Positions 1 to 8,356 of a DNA stretch of 35,736 bases are shown piece after piece; position 1 is the first letter of the stretch; each line of letters starts with the position of its first letter. The translations under genes and the position numbers were made by a program. The notes below the pieces were generated by a model that did not search any database, had not been told where the DNA came from, and worked only from the letters and a program-made list of their open reading frames with translations. The stretch is taken from NCBI GenBank assembly GCA_001920415.1, contig MNJR01000110.1:1-35736 (forward strand), read 5' to 3'. Source of the stretch: Acidobacteria bacterium 13_1_20CM_3_53_8. GTDB lineage: Bacteria > Acidobacteriota > Blastocatellia > Pyrinomonadales > Pyrinomonadaceae.

Positions 1-679
1 TACGCTTGAAAAAGAGCGAGAAGAAGTTTGCGCGATAGTAATTGATTGCCGAATGAAGCGCACGCGGCTCGCGCATGGCCTGTTTGTAAACGGCTATGTC
101 CGTGTCGCTGAAGCTTCCGCGCCGCCCGACCGTATCTTTGAAAGTCTTCTCGATTGCCTCGTAATCGTTCCTGCTCATCAACCATTCTGGCAGATGCGGA
201 ATCTGGAAGAAGAGCATGTACCAGCTTCTCAAAGCCTGCCGCCAGGTCAAATTGGCTCGCCATGCAGCGGCAGGCGGAACCTGCATGGCTACGAGTTTCG
301 AGACGTATTCAGGATTTCTCTGCGCTACAGCCCAAGCAATGCCCGCGCCCCAATCGTGGCCGACCACATGAGCATCGCGCGCGCCGAAGTGGCGAATCAA
401 TCCAAGCACGTCGTCAACCAGAAGATCAATCCTGTAATCCTCAATGCGCGGCGGCTTGTCGCTCAAGTTGTATCCGCGCATGTCTGGCGCGACCACTGTG
501 AAACGATCACCGAGCGCCATCAACTGATGACGCCAAGAGTACCAGCATTCAGGAAACCCATGAAGCAGCACCACAAGCTTCTGACCGTTCCCACGCTCAG
601 CATAATGTAGACGAACACCGCCCACCTGCGCGTATCCATGCCGTATGGAAGACTCTAAGCTTTCAAGATTTTCATTCAT
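1..679 (-). CDS. alpha/beta hydrolase, epoxide hydrolase-like (3' end outside window)
   Basis: The reverse strand is open from an ATG at 679 to the window edge, giving 226 codons without a stop, so the C-terminus is missing. The protein shows the alpha/beta-hydrolase oxyanion motif HGFPE near residue 41 and the nucleophile elbow VGHDWGA near residue 108. Aspartate as nucleophile followed by Trp is typical of soluble epoxide hydrolases and haloalkane dehalogenases, which act through a covalent ester intermediate. The helical cap region begins after the elbow. The catalytic His lies beyond the window. There is no signal peptide, so it is probably cytosolic. The downstream neighbour is catabolic (AtuA-like), which fits a role in breakdown of small organic compounds, but the substrate cannot be read from sequence. 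Confidence 0.85.
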   Translation of the reverse strand, partial: MNENLESLESSIRHGYAQVGGVRLHYAERGNGQKLVVLLHGFPECWYSWRHQLMALGDRFTVVAPDMRGYNLSDKPPRIEDYRIDLLVDDVLGLIRHFGARDAHVVGHDWGAGIAWAVAQRNPEYVSKLVAMQVPPAAAWRANLTWRQALRSWYMLFFQIPHLPEWLMSRNDYEAIEKTFKDTVGRRGSFSDTDIAVYKQAMREPRALHSAINYYRANFFSLFFKR

Positions 680-689
680 ATAAATGGGA

Positions 690-794
690 GTGATAGGGAG
701 AACAGTTTTAAGTTTTCAGTTTTCAGTTTTCAGCAAAAGCATTTCTCTTCTTTCTGAAAACTGAAAACTGAAAACTTAAAACTGCTCTTATCAC
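690..794. repeat. heptad fold-back palindrome, TTTTCAG family (copy 1)
   Basis: Arm 690-733 and arm 754-794 are near-perfect reverse complements around a 20-base loop. Most of each arm is the unit AGTTTTC repeated about four times. The outer end of the right arm includes the stop codon of the AtuA-like small gene (TGA at 793-791). Copies of the same family are at 9773-9867 and 21145-21232. The element could act as a transcript-end hairpin for the flanking genes. Confidence 0.9.
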
Positions 795-1135
795 TGTATC
801 TCCATCTTCACTACCTCTTGATCTGCAACATCTATCTCCATGCGTAGCAGTGCGGTCGAGAATGTTTTGCCCTGCGCGTCTGTCATCAAGGAGAGAGTGC
901 CGCCGCCGTCCAGGCTTTCGTGTAGAAGAAAGTTGAGGGCTGAGAGGTTAGGTAACTCGAACCTTTCGACCTCGCCTTTGCAGATGCCTTTGAAATGCTG
1001 TTTCACACGCTCGGCAGTCACCTCGCGCACTAGAAGCGGGTAGAACTCGTCGCGCAGCGCAATGAGTCCTACGTTTGCGGTGTCGCCTTTATCGCCAGAG
1101 CGCGCGTGGGCTAGTTTTGTAAGTTGTACGCGCAT
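791..1135 (-). CDS. AtuA-related small protein (C-terminal ferredoxin-fold-like domain)
   Basis: A 114-residue protein beginning MRVQLTKLAHARSGDKGD. The ARSGDKGDTANVG block is the signature of the C-terminal domain of acyclic terpene utilisation protein AtuA, which in Pseudomonas follows a DUF1446 domain in a single chain. Here it is a separate gene, while the DUF1446 part is encoded at 2036-3403, so the two products probably form one complex. The biochemical role of AtuA is not settled; it is genetically tied to citronellol/geraniol catabolism. A Nudix gene lies between the two halves. The product is cytosolic with no signal peptide. The family call is strong and the pathway call weaker. Confidence 0.85.
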   Translation of the reverse strand: MRVQLTKLAHARSGDKGDTANVGLIALRDEFYPLLVREVTAERVKQHFKGICKGEVERFELPNLSALNFLLHESLDGGGTLSLMTDAQGKTFSTALLRMEIDVADQEVVKMEIQ

Positions 1136-1189
1136 GATCTTTCTTCTAGCTCAATCAAAGCACAAGATTTGGAACATGACCAAAGAACT

Positions 1190-1262
1190 ATCCACGAATC
1201 CACACGAAACTACACGAATAAAACCAAGATATTTCGTGTCGTTTTGTGTGAATTCGTGGATC
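1190..1262. repeat. fold-back palindrome, CACGAA family
   Basis: Arm 1190-1219 and arm 1231-1262 pair with a few mismatches around an 11-base loop. The arms are built from repeated CACGAA words, less regular than in the other members. It lies between the AtuA-like small gene and the Nudix gene, both on the minus strand. Confidence 0.8.
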
Positions 1263-1328
1263 ATATTTTTTCATCTGTCCTAATCACGCCGGTTTCGATT
1301 TAGAGCTTTAATAATCTTCAATATGCTT

Positions 1329-2039
1329 TCAACTAACCGGGATAAGACCTTCTTTGTAGAGCGACAGCCAGTGAAAAGCTACTACGACGAGCGAGTGTGT
1401 GATTGTTCCGTTGGCGATAAGCGCGGGCACTTGCGCAAGCGGCACAAGACGAACGATGGTCTGCTCCGTGCCGTCAAAAACAGGCTCGCTCTCGAAACGA
1501 ACGTCGCGCGCAAGGAAAGTGTGAATCCAGTTGTTTTGAATCGCAGGGTTGGGCCGAGTCTTTCCGAGTTGGACAATACGGGCTGCCCTGTATCCGGTCT
1601 CCTCAAACATTTCACGCGGCGCAGCTTCCTTCGGAGTTTCGTTTCGGTCAACCATCCCGCCGGGAATTTCCAGCGTCACCTCTTCAATCCCATGCCTGTA
1701 CTGCTCAATCATCACGACCTCTTCATTCGCAGTGAGCGGAATAATGTTGATCCAGTCCGGCGCTTCAATGCAATAGAAATCGTGCTCAAGATTCGTGAGA
1801 GGGTTGACGCTCCAATCACGCCTTACTTGAAACACGCGGCAGTCGCTTATAGCTTCAGAGCGCGAGCGAGTCCATTTTAGAGACGCGGGGACACAGGAAA
1901 AGCTGGACGCGGGGACGCGGGGACGCGGAGACGCGGAGAAAGAAAAAGATGGTGAAGGGTTTGATGAAGAGTTACTCGAATCTTCCTCTTTCGCCGCGTC
2001 TCCGCGTCCCCGCGTCCCCGCGTCCGATCTTCCTCTCAC
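1329..2039 (-). CDS. Nudix hydrolase, ADP-ribose pyrophosphatase-like, with repeat-encoded N-terminus
   Basis: The 236-residue frame contains a complete Nudix box, [19 protein letters not shown] followed by EETGY, which binds the metal-pyrophosphate group in hydrolases of nucleoside-diphosphate compounds. The flanking sequence ([20 protein letters not shown]) resembles ADP-ribose pyrophosphatases. The start is a GTG at 2039 whose GTGA overlaps the stop of the upstream AtuA gene, suggesting coupled translation. The first 50 or so residues are Ser/Pro/Arg-rich and are encoded by a heptad palindrome. No in-frame ATG, GTG or TTG lies between the repeat and the conserved part ([11 protein letters not shown]) where a start would be expected, although a GTG follows slightly later within DCRVFQ. 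The enzyme core looks intact; the N-terminus may be unusual or the true start non-canonical. Confidence 0.85.
   Translation of the reverse strand: MRGRSDAGTRGRGDAAKEEDSSNSSSNPSPSFSFSASPRPRVPASSFSCVPASLKWTRSRSEAISDCRVFQVRRDWSVNPLTNLEHDFYCIEAPDWINIIPLTANEEVVMIEQYRHGIEEVTLEIPGGMVDRNETPKEAAPREMFEETGYRAARIVQLGKTRPNPAIQNNWIHTFLARDVRFESEPVFDGTEQTIVRLVPLAQVPALIANGTITHSLVVVAFHWLSLYKEGLIPVS
1905..2024. repeat. heptad fold-back palindrome, GACGCGG family, inside coding sequence
   Basis: Arm 1905-1949 and arm 1979-2024 are reverse complements separated by about 29 bases. The unit GGGACGC recurs four times per arm, and further degenerate units continue toward 1881. Unlike the other members it lies inside an open frame, encoding residues of about 6-45 of the Nudix protein, between the AtuA stop codon and the conserved Nudix core. 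Confidence 0.9.
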
Positions 2040-3403
2040 GCTTCTATAACCTCCACGCGCGGCTTAATCTCGGCCTTGGGAATAAGCGCGGGCCAGTAGG
2101 CGACTATCTCTTCGACTTTCGGGCGACCACCTGCAAAGCCTGTGACAGCCGGAGGCCCGGTGAGAATCAGCGGCGCTATCTCTTTCGTGAATCTCTCGAC
2201 TGCGCTGCGGTTGTCGCTTCTGACGCCGACGCGCAACTGCACTTCTGCCAAGTCTGGCGATGGAGTTCCTGCTAGCGGGCCATGTGTGGCGTTCGCGCCG
2301 ACAAATTCCGTCAGGATTTGATTGAACTTCAGGCCGAGTCTTTCAAGACGGGAGCGTAGGATTTTGTCTGCGGCCTGAGCTTTTTCGTAAGCATCCGGCC
2401 AAGCGTAGACGAGCGTGCCGACCGATTTGAATCCAGCAGAATAACTTATTGAAACTTTCAGAGAATCGGTCGCTGGTCTGCCCTTTATTCCATAAACACG
2501 CACGCGATTCAGGCCAGCGTCTTCTAGATGTATAGTCGTGAAATCCGCAACGCAGTCGGGCGTGATGTAACTCATGGGATCGCCCATCTCGTAAAGGAGT
2601 TGCTCTTTAATTGTTTGCACGCTCACGCGCCCACCCGTGCCTTCGTGCTTTGTAACTACGAACGTGCCGTCCGCCGAAGCTTCTACAATCGGGAATCCAA
2701 CGTTAGCCAAGTCTGGGATGCTGCGCCACTCGTACTGGCAGTTTCCGCCGGAGCATTGAGCGCCGCATTCAATGATGTGCCCCGCGATTGTTCCGGCTGA
2801 GAGTTTATCCCAATCATCCTCACGCCATCCGAACTCATGTATGATTGGCGCGAGCGTCAACCCTGTATCAGTCGCGCGGCCTGTGATAACTATCTGCGCT
2901 CCCTTATTCAGCGCTTCGACCATAGGCCACGCGCCCAGATAAGCGTTCGCGCTCTGAATACGCTCGCGCACAATCGAGAGCGGTTCTCCCGTGTCCATGC
3001 TCCTCAATTCGATTCCGCGCGCAAGTAGTTCATCAATGCGATCAAGAATATCGTCGCCAGTGACTATGCCGATTTTGAATTTTCGGGAAAGGTTGAGTTC
3101 GCGCGCAACATCTCGCACGGCATCTGCACAGCCGCGCACGTTAACGCCGCCCGCGTTTGCCATGACCTTGATGTCGCGCTCAACGCAAGCGTGAAGAATC
3201 TGCTTCACTAGAGGCACGAAGTCGCGCGCGTATCCGGCAGAAGGGTCGCGCGCGCGCTGCTTCTGCATGATTGACATCGTGACCTCGGCCAGATAGTCGA
3301 GCATCAAGTAATCAATGGGGCCGCCTTCAACCTGTCGAACAGGCGCGTCCAGCAAATCCCCCCAGAACCCTTGCCCGCCAGCAACGAGAATTTTTTCTTT
3401 CAT
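2036..3403 (-). CDS. AtuA-like DUF1446 protein (acyclic terpene utilisation family)
   Basis: A 455-residue protein of the DUF1446 family, the main domain of AtuA. Features seen include an N-terminal GGQGFWGD, a DYLAEVTMS segment, [16 protein letters not shown] and a central [15 protein letters not shown] block, all typical of this family. In Pseudomonas the family is needed for growth on acyclic terpenes such as citronellol, acting with an acyl-CoA carboxylase. The small C-terminal domain normally fused to it is absent here and encoded separately at 791-1135. The stop overlaps the GTG of the downstream Nudix gene. The acyl-CoA carboxylase at 4804-6444 is on the same strand upstream. There is no signal peptide. 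The exact substrate is unknown; branched-chain or terpenoid acyl-CoA breakdown is inferred from context. Confidence 0.88.
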   Translation of the reverse strand: MKEKILVAGGQGFWGDLLDAPVRQVEGGPIDYLMLDYLAEVTMSIMQKQRARDPSAGYARDFVPLVKQILHACVERDIKVMANAGGVNVRGCADAVRDVARELNLSRKFKIGIVTGDDILDRIDELLARGIELRSMDTGEPLSIVRERIQSANAYLGAWPMVEALNKGAQIVITGRATDTGLTLAPIIHEFGWREDDWDKLSAGTIAGHIIECGAQCSGGNCQYEWRSIPDLANVGFPIVEASADGTFVVTKHEGTGGRVSVQTIKEQLLYEMGDPMSYITPDCVADFTTIHLEDAGLNRVRVYGIKGRPATDSLKVSISYSAGFKSVGTLVYAWPDAYEKAQAADKILRSRLERLGLKFNQILTEFVGANATHGPLAGTPSPDLAEVQLRVGVRSDNRSAVERFTKEIAPLILTGPPAVTGFAGGRPKVEEIVAYWPALIPKAEIKPRVEVIEA

Positions 3404-3406
3404 AAA

Positions 3407-3498
3407 CAGTCTGGAGTCTGGAGTCTAGAGTCTGGAGTCAGAAGAAGAAAAGCTTTCCTGCTTTTGACTCCAGACTCTAGACTCCAGACTCCAGACTT
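3407..3498. repeat. heptad fold-back palindrome, GGAGTCT family (copy 1)
   Basis: Arm 3408-3440 and arm 3465-3497 pair almost perfectly around a loop of about 24 bases. The unit GGAGTCT or AGAGTCT repeats four times per arm. It sits directly in front of the AtuA start (ATG at 3403). Further copies are at 23861-23954 and 28003-28084, and the outer part of the 8845-8970 element is related. Confidence 0.92.
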
Positions 3499-3508
3499 CA
3501 TATAGAGA

Positions 3509-3550
3509 TGCGGGCGGCGCATTCCTTATTTAAGGAGCGTGCCGCCCGCG
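3509..3550 (-). terminator. GC-rich hairpin after the low-complexity exported protein gene
   Basis: GGGCGGC at 3511-3517 pairs with GCCGCCC near 3541-3547, with an additional inner pairing of TCC-TTA around TTTA. It lies 70-110 bases beyond the stop of the gene ending at 3622. It lacks a clear U-run, so it is a weak intrinsic terminator or a leader hairpin of the next gene. Confidence 0.4.
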
Positions 3551-3621
3551 CCGTTTTCATCAAGCGACAATCTCAAGACGATTACCTTAATAGATTACCG
3601 CTCGCAATTATCTGTTGCCTC

Positions 3622-4563
3622 TTAGAGCAACCCTCCCGGCGGCATTGAGTTCGAGTTCATGTTGCCGCCCATATCCATATTGCTGTTCGTATTCCCGCCG
3701 CGACGACCGCGACGACCACGGCGGCGAGCCGGGGTTGCCGGAGTCGCAGGCTCTGCGGGAGTCGCTGAAGTCTCGCCGGGTTGAGCCGGTGTCGCAGGCT
3801 CAGCCGGAGTAGCAGGCATAGCGCCGCGCGCTCTACGACCGCGATGACGACCACCACCGCCGCCAGCCGGGGTGAACGTGCAGACGTGGTTTGCGCCCGG
3901 AACGGTCATGAACGTTAGCCTGTCGCCCATCTTTTTCGCTCGCATTGAGACGATTGTCGGAGGCGTAGTACCCGTTGCTTCGCCGAACTGCATTGCGACG
4001 CCCGTGTAGCCGCGCGTAGTTACCGCAGTGATGCGACCGGACTTTGTATCCGACCCGCTCGTCCATGTGAACGTGTTGCCGGTGATTGTCAGTGTGCCGT
4101 CGCCTGTTGCGCCCGCGTCGCCGCAATTGAAAGTGCCTGTGTATGTGCCGGAGAGGTCTGTCTGCTCTCCGCCCTCAGCACCGCCTGTCGTCACCATTGT
4201 CGAGTTGGCATTTGCCATCCCGCTGGTCATTGCTCTTGTGCCGCGACGACCACGATGACGGCGACCCGTGCCCGTATTGCCGGTCATCATGCCGCCCGTA
4301 TTCTCCTGCATAGTCCCGCCAGTGTTCTCGTTCGACATGGTGCTGGTGTCGCTCATATTAGCATTGGCCGGGCGTGAACGGCGGCTGCCGCGACGGGTGC
4401 TACGGTGTGTGGATGTATTTGTAGTCGTCGTGTTCGAGGTCATAGAGCTTCCGCGCGTGGTCTCTTCCTGCGCTGATACAACCAGACCAGCGCCGACCAG
4501 AATCGCGGTGACGATGAACACGAACAACATTTTGAACAAGCCTGTTCTGTTGCTGTAGCTCAC
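3622..4563 (-). CDS. exported Thr/Arg-rich low-complexity protein, unknown function
   Basis: I chose the GTG at 4563 because a strong ribosome site, GAGGAGG, ends 6 bases before it; an ATG at 4593 lies upstream of that site and is unlikely. The product is 313 residues. It has a hydrophobic N-terminal segment (MLFVFIVTAILVGAG) ending SAQ, consistent with a signal peptide or membrane anchor. Next comes a long Thr/Ser/Asn/Arg-rich stretch, then a roughly 100-residue ordered region (GTYTGTFNCGDAG to HVCTFTPAG) with two Cys and beta-rich character. It ends in a second low-complexity tail with PATPA repeats and RRGRRGRRGG clusters. I recognise no family. The basic tails could bind acidic surface polymers, but that is only a guess. 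Confidence 0.7.
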   Translation of the reverse strand: MSYSNRTGLFKMLFVFIVTAILVGAGLVVSAQEETTRGSSMTSNTTTTNTSTHRSTRRGSRRSRPANANMSDTSTMSNENTGGTMQENTGGMMTGNTGTGRRHRGRRGTRAMTSGMANANSTMVTTGGAEGGEQTDLSGTYTGTFNCGDAGATGDGTLTITGNTFTWTSGSDTKSGRITAVTTRGYTGVAMQFGEATGTTPPTIVSMRAKKMGDRLTFMTVPGANHVCTFTPAGGGGGRHRGRRARGAMPATPAEPATPAQPGETSATPAEPATPATPARRRGRRGRRGGNTNSNMDMGGNMNSNSMPPGGLL

Positions 4564-4682
4564 TGTTTTTCCTCCTCGTGTTGTATCGCGCATGTTTCAA
4601 ATGAAAACTGTATTGCGCGCAAAGTTAAAGACGGCGGAGACCGCTACAAATCTCTAAGCAGTAACCGCAGAACAAATTTTCG

Positions 4683-4799
4683 GAAGGCAAAAGTAAAAAG
4701 GTAAAAGGCAAAAGGGACAAGGCGAAAGCATTTTTACATCTTTAATTAAAATATGGTTTCCGCCTTCCTTTTTACTTTTACCTTTTTACTTTTACCTTC
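4683..4799. repeat. heptad fold-back palindrome, AAAAGGT family
   Basis: Arm 4683-4728 and arm 4761-4799 pair with several mismatches around about 32 AT-rich bases. The arms are runs of AAAAGGT, AAAAGGC and AAAGTAA words with a period of about 7. It lies between the carboxylase stop (4804) and the exported protein gene, so it would be at the 3' end of the carboxylase mRNA. Confidence 0.85.
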
Positions 4800-4803
4800 T
4801 TCA

Positions 4804-6444
4804 CTAAAAGAGCGAAGCGGGCAGCACGAATGGGCCAAGATGCGGGCCGCCGTAATTGAGCGAAGTGCGCAATGACAATTCGAGCGCATCGCGCGTCTGC
4901 TCAGGCGCTATGACTGCGTCAACGAAGCCGCGCGCTGCCGCGAATTTCGCGTCCAACTGCTGCTCGTAATTTTCGCGCACGCGCTCCATCTCCCGTTTCA
5001 ACTCGTCGTCCGGCTCTCGCCCTTCCCTTTTCAACTTTTCAAGCTGAGTGCCGTAGACGGCCTGCACAGCCGACTCGCCTTCCATCACGCCCATGCGCCC
5101 TGTGGGCCAACTGAAAATAAAATCAGGATCGAAGCCCTGACCCGCCATAGCGTAGTATCCAGCACCCGAAGCGTGATTGATGGTCAGAACAATTTTCGGG
5201 ACAAAGGCCGTCGCCATCGCTTCTACAAAGCGCGCGCCCGCGCGGATTATTCCAGAATGCTCTGCTTCCGGGCCGACCATGAACCCGGACACGTCCTGTA
5301 CGAAGAGGAGCGGCGTCTTGTGACGATTGCAGGTCTCTATGAAGTAAGCGACCTTTTCAGCCGACTCGGAATAAACTATGCCGCCGAAGCGAGGCGGTTC
5401 ACCGGGCTGGCGAATCATGCCTCGACTGTTTGCAATCACGCCGACTTGAATCCCGCAAACGCGCGCGTGCCCCGTTATCATCTCGCGCGCGTAGTCAGCT
5501 TGAAACTCATCCAGGTGGCCTTCGTCCAGGATGCAGGCCAGCACCTCGCGCATGTCGTAAGGCTGGCGGTGATCAAGTGGAAGCAGGTCGTATAGGTCTG
5601 ACAAAGGGCGCGCCGCGTCCACGCTTTCAGCAATCGAGACGACCGCTTCTGCTTTGACTGGAAGCTCTGAGACGAACTCCCTTATCTTCGCCAGGCAAGC
5701 CTGATCGTCAGCAACGCGGTAATGCGCGACGCCGGAAACGGCGTTGTGCGTGCGCGCCCCACCCAAGCTCTCATTATCAATCGTCTGCCCAGTAGCCCCT
5801 TTGACCAGATTCGCGCCTCCCAGCCCCATGAACGAAGTGCCCTCGACCATCACTATGATGTCCGAGAGAGCCGGAAGATAAGCGCCCCCGGCAATGCACG
5901 GCCCCATCACGGCTGCTATCTGCGGAATTTTCAGATAGTGGCGCATGATAGAGTTGTAATAGAAGATTCGCGCCGCGCCGTACTGACCGGGAAAGACTCC
6001 GCCTTGATACGGCAAATTCACACCAGCCGAGTCAACCAGATAAATAATTGGCACGTGCGAGCGCATGGCAGTCTCCTGCGCACGCAAAATTTTCTTGATG
6101 GTCTCAGGCCACCATGAGCCAGCTTTCACAGTCGCGTCGTTTGCAACGACTACGGCTTCGCGCCCGCCTATTCTGCCCAGCACAGTGACGACGCCAGCAG
6201 CAGGCGCAAGGCCTTCGTACTGGTCATAAGCCACTAGCAGACCTATTTCCTGCGTGTAACTCTCTTTGTCAAGGAGCAGTTCGATGCGCTCGCGCGCCGT
6301 GAGCTTCCCTTGGTCGTGCTGCCGCTCTATCTTATCGGGGCCTCCGCCCCTACGAAGCTTTGCTTCCAGCCGCCCAAGTTCCTCGGTCAATCGGCGCAGG
6401 CGTCCACCGCTACTCTTTGAAGCCGGTCGTTGTTCAGACTTCAT
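4804..6444 (-). CDS. acyl-CoA carboxylase, carboxyltransferase (beta) subunit
   Basis: The 546-residue product is the normal length for biotin-dependent acyl-CoA carboxylase beta subunits. It contains the acyl-CoA site LVDSAGVNLPYQGGVFPG, the GPCIAGGAYLPALSD oxyanion motif of the N-terminal crotonase-like half, and the carboxybiotin-side GFMVGPEAEHSGI and INHASGAGYYAMAGQGFDP motifs of the C-terminal half. The KAGSWWPETIKKILRAQE segment is closer to methylcrotonyl- or geranyl-CoA carboxylases (LiuB/AtuC) than to propionyl-CoA carboxylase. It would transfer CO2 from carboxybiotin to a branched acyl-CoA. No biotin carboxylase subunit is in the window. The neighbouring AtuA gene supports terpenoid or leucine-type catabolism. 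A palindromic GGGGCCTCCGCCCC element sits inside its 5' coding region (6337-6350). Confidence 0.93.
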   Translation of the reverse strand: MKSEQRPASKSSGGRLRRLTEELGRLEAKLRRGGGPDKIERQHDQGKLTARERIELLLDKESYTQEIGLLVAYDQYEGLAPAAGVVTVLGRIGGREAVVVANDATVKAGSWWPETIKKILRAQETAMRSHVPIIYLVDSAGVNLPYQGGVFPGQYGAARIFYYNSIMRHYLKIPQIAAVMGPCIAGGAYLPALSDIIVMVEGTSFMGLGGANLVKGATGQTIDNESLGGARTHNAVSGVAHYRVADDQACLAKIREFVSELPVKAEAVVSIAESVDAARPLSDLYDLLPLDHRQPYDMREVLACILDEGHLDEFQADYAREMITGHARVCGIQVGVIANSRGMIRQPGEPPRFGGIVYSESAEKVAYFIETCNRHKTPLLFVQDVSGFMVGPEAEHSGIIRAGARFVEAMATAFVPKIVLTINHASGAGYYAMAGQGFDPDFIFSWPTGRMGVMEGESAVQAVYGTQLEKLKREGREPDDELKREMERVRENYEQQLDAKFAAARGFVDAVIAPEQTRDALELSLRTSLNYGGPHLGPFVLPASLF

Positions 6445-6651
6445 CTTGACTTCAGACCGGCCTGCGCCCTGTACCCCTTCTCACGCGAGCACTTCGCTAT
6501 CAGCCGTCTTAAATAAATTTAGTGCTTTAAGATGTCACAAAATACCACAGGACGGGGATTTAAGACAACAATAGGCTGGGTTGAGAACGAGACGGAAGTA
6601 GGAATGATGAGGGATGAAAGAAGAGTTATTAAGCCGTCTTTAGACGGCGAT

Positions 6652-6820
6652 AGAGTAAAGCCCTGTGCGTAAGCGCCGGGTAAAGGATAGCAATAATATG
6701 CTGAAGCCCGCGTGAGCGGGCGACAGAGGTTTCATAGTTAATGTTCTGTCGCCCGCTCACGCGGGCTTGATTATCTTTATTCACATTTTTACCCGGTGCT
6801 TACGCACCGGGCTTTACTCT
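6652..6820. repeat. nested long inverted repeat (possible cruciform)
   Basis: The region 6445-6930 has no gene. Its core is an outer pair, 6652-6685 and 6788-6820 (33 bases, two mismatches), enclosing a perfect inner pair, 6704-6726 and 6746-6768, which carries the word CGCCCGCTCACGCGGGC. Small hairpins flank it: GCCGTC/GACGGC at 6633-6648 and CCCGC/GCGGG at 6824-6838. It shares the word GGCTTTACTCTG and this nested plan with the element at 26465-26682. It lies between the metallopeptidase 3' end and the carboxylase promoter region. Confidence 0.85.
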
Positions 6821-6930
6821 GCCGCCCGCTTGCGCGGGCTTAAACCCAAACTTTGCGTAAGGTGAGTTAAGTCTTCACATCCTTCTGTCCTGCCTTTCAT
6901 CGCGGTAATGACCTGTTCTTGCCCATGATT

Positions 6931-8241
6931 CTACTGCCAGAGCATTCTCATCAGAGTATTCCGGTTAAAATTTGACGGCGCGCCTTCAAGAATTGCCACG
7001 CGCTGCCCGCGTCGCTCCATCACCACAGAGCCTTCACTCGTTTGCCATGCGCGTGCCGTCTCTGCCGGTCTTCCATTCGCCTCTGTCGAATTCGGATAAC
7101 GCGCGGCGGTTCGCTTTGCGTAGGCATCGTAAAATTCTATGGCATCCTGCTCTGTGTCCCAAGCAGTTATTTGCGCGACGACTACGCCGCCCGTTCTCTG
7201 GTTCTCGTAAACGGCATAGCGGTCGCCACCCCAGCCTTCCGACGCACGCCCTGCCTCCGCGCCAGACTTAATATACTCGCTCAGTATTTCGTAGTAGCCC
7301 CATTCGCCGTTCACGTCGTAATCAATCCGCTTCCAGTCTGAGCCTAACTGCGAGGCTATGTTCGCCATGTTGATTTTTACGGGAGCTTCGTGCGCGAAAT
7401 ATTTTGCAGGATGTAGAATCTGTTCTGTTGACTGCGGCAAGTCCGTGAAAGCCTTTGAGACAGCCTCCCAGCCGCCTCTATCTTGAACTGTGCTGACCCA
7501 ATTCCTTCCCTGCTCGTAAGGAAACATTAATGTCTCGCGCAGCGCTCGCGGCGCACTGTCGAACATCTCCATGCTAGTCCCGCTCGTCATCATTGATTTT
7601 ACGAAAGCCAGGGCGCGCAACGGATTTCTCTCAAGATACTTCTGCATCACCAGCGACGCATCGCCTTCAATGAGAGCGTGCGCTGAAATCTCTGCGTCGG
7701 AATCGCCTCTGGGCCAATGCTCGAAGCGGCGCAGGTTGAAATGCTGATCCTGAAGCGCGTGCGTCAATTCATGAGCCATCACAGGCTTCTGTCCGTCAAG
7801 ATCAATCCAGTCGGCCAGATAAAATTCCTGCGTCTTAGGCTCGTAGTAGCCAGCGACCTGCTCCGTCAACAGCTTAATCAGAAATGGACGTAGCTGAAAA
7901 TCGGCAGGCGCAAGACCCAGTTTTTTAAAGGCCACTTCCGAGGCGTGCATCTCTTCCGGCGTTGTGTCCTCTTCAAGATTCTTCATAATCATGCGCTCGA
8001 TCTCGCTGCGAGACTGCGCGCCGGATTTCACGCGATTCAAGATGGGAAGCTGTCGTATCTCGCTTGTTTCGCGCAGCACCGCTTCGGTTGCCGCCTCAAT
8101 GGAAGCGGCGCGCGCATTCGCAGGCGCTGGCGGCGTGGCGTGTTGCGCGCTCGCCTGTCGCACTGGCGCTAGCGCGAGGGTGGTTGCGAGCATGGAGATT
8201 GATAAAAGAAAAGCTATTTGCCGTCTGATTTGCTTTGACAT
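6931..8241 (-). CDS. exported zinc metallopeptidase-like protein (HExxH)
   Basis: I chose ATG 8241 (MSKQIRRQIAF) because AAAGG lies 6 bases upstream and a standard signal peptide follows (LLSISMLATTLALAP to ASAQ); an upstream in-frame start at 8280 adds 13 residues in front of it. The mature protein has about 400 residues. The motif MAHELTHALQDQHF is a zinc-binding HExxH helix, and an EGDAS segment about 30-35 residues later supplies a likely third ligand (Glu), the arrangement of gluzincin-type peptidases. It probably acts in the periplasm or outside the cell. The C-terminal 120 residues (GWGGDRYAVYENQ, VVAQITAWDTEQDA) form a separate domain that I do not recognise. It is monocistronic and divergent from the thioesterase gene. 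The substrate is unknown. Confidence 0.75.
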   Translation of the reverse strand: MSKQIRRQIAFLLSISMLATTLALAPVRQASAQHATPPAPANARAASIEAATEAVLRETSEIRQLPILNRVKSGAQSRSEIERMIMKNLEEDTTPEEMHASEVAFKKLGLAPADFQLRPFLIKLLTEQVAGYYEPKTQEFYLADWIDLDGQKPVMAHELTHALQDQHFNLRRFEHWPRGDSDAEISAHALIEGDASLVMQKYLERNPLRALAFVKSMMTSGTSMEMFDSAPRALRETLMFPYEQGRNWVSTVQDRGGWEAVSKAFTDLPQSTEQILHPAKYFAHEAPVKINMANIASQLGSDWKRIDYDVNGEWGYYEILSEYIKSGAEAGRASEGWGGDRYAVYENQRTGGVVVAQITAWDTEQDAIEFYDAYAKRTAARYPNSTEANGRPAETARAWQTSEGSVVMERRGQRVAILEGAPSNFNRNTLMRMLWQ

Positions 8242-8356
8242 TGCGAACCTTTCGCTTTTATAGTCCCTCGAAATAAGCAATTTCCCAAAAGACCTTTTAG
8301 GACAAGGGGAAACCGTTTGGGCCTCTTGACCGAAAGCGGGGAGAATCTTTTTTCAG

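Noticed and set aside
53-610. Plus-strand open frame of 185 codons
   Set aside because: It is the antisense shadow of the alpha/beta hydrolase on the minus strand, which has clear catalytic motifs.
1323-1880. Plus-strand open frame of 185 codons over the Nudix gene
   Set aside because: Antisense to a gene with a complete Nudix box.
6336-6351. GGGGCCTCCGCCCC palindrome in the carboxylase 5' coding region as a mobile repeat
   Set aside because: Similar TAGGGGCGG words occur in the infC N-terminus, but the reading frame is intact and the stretch encodes a plausible linker, so the evidence for a mobile element is too thin.
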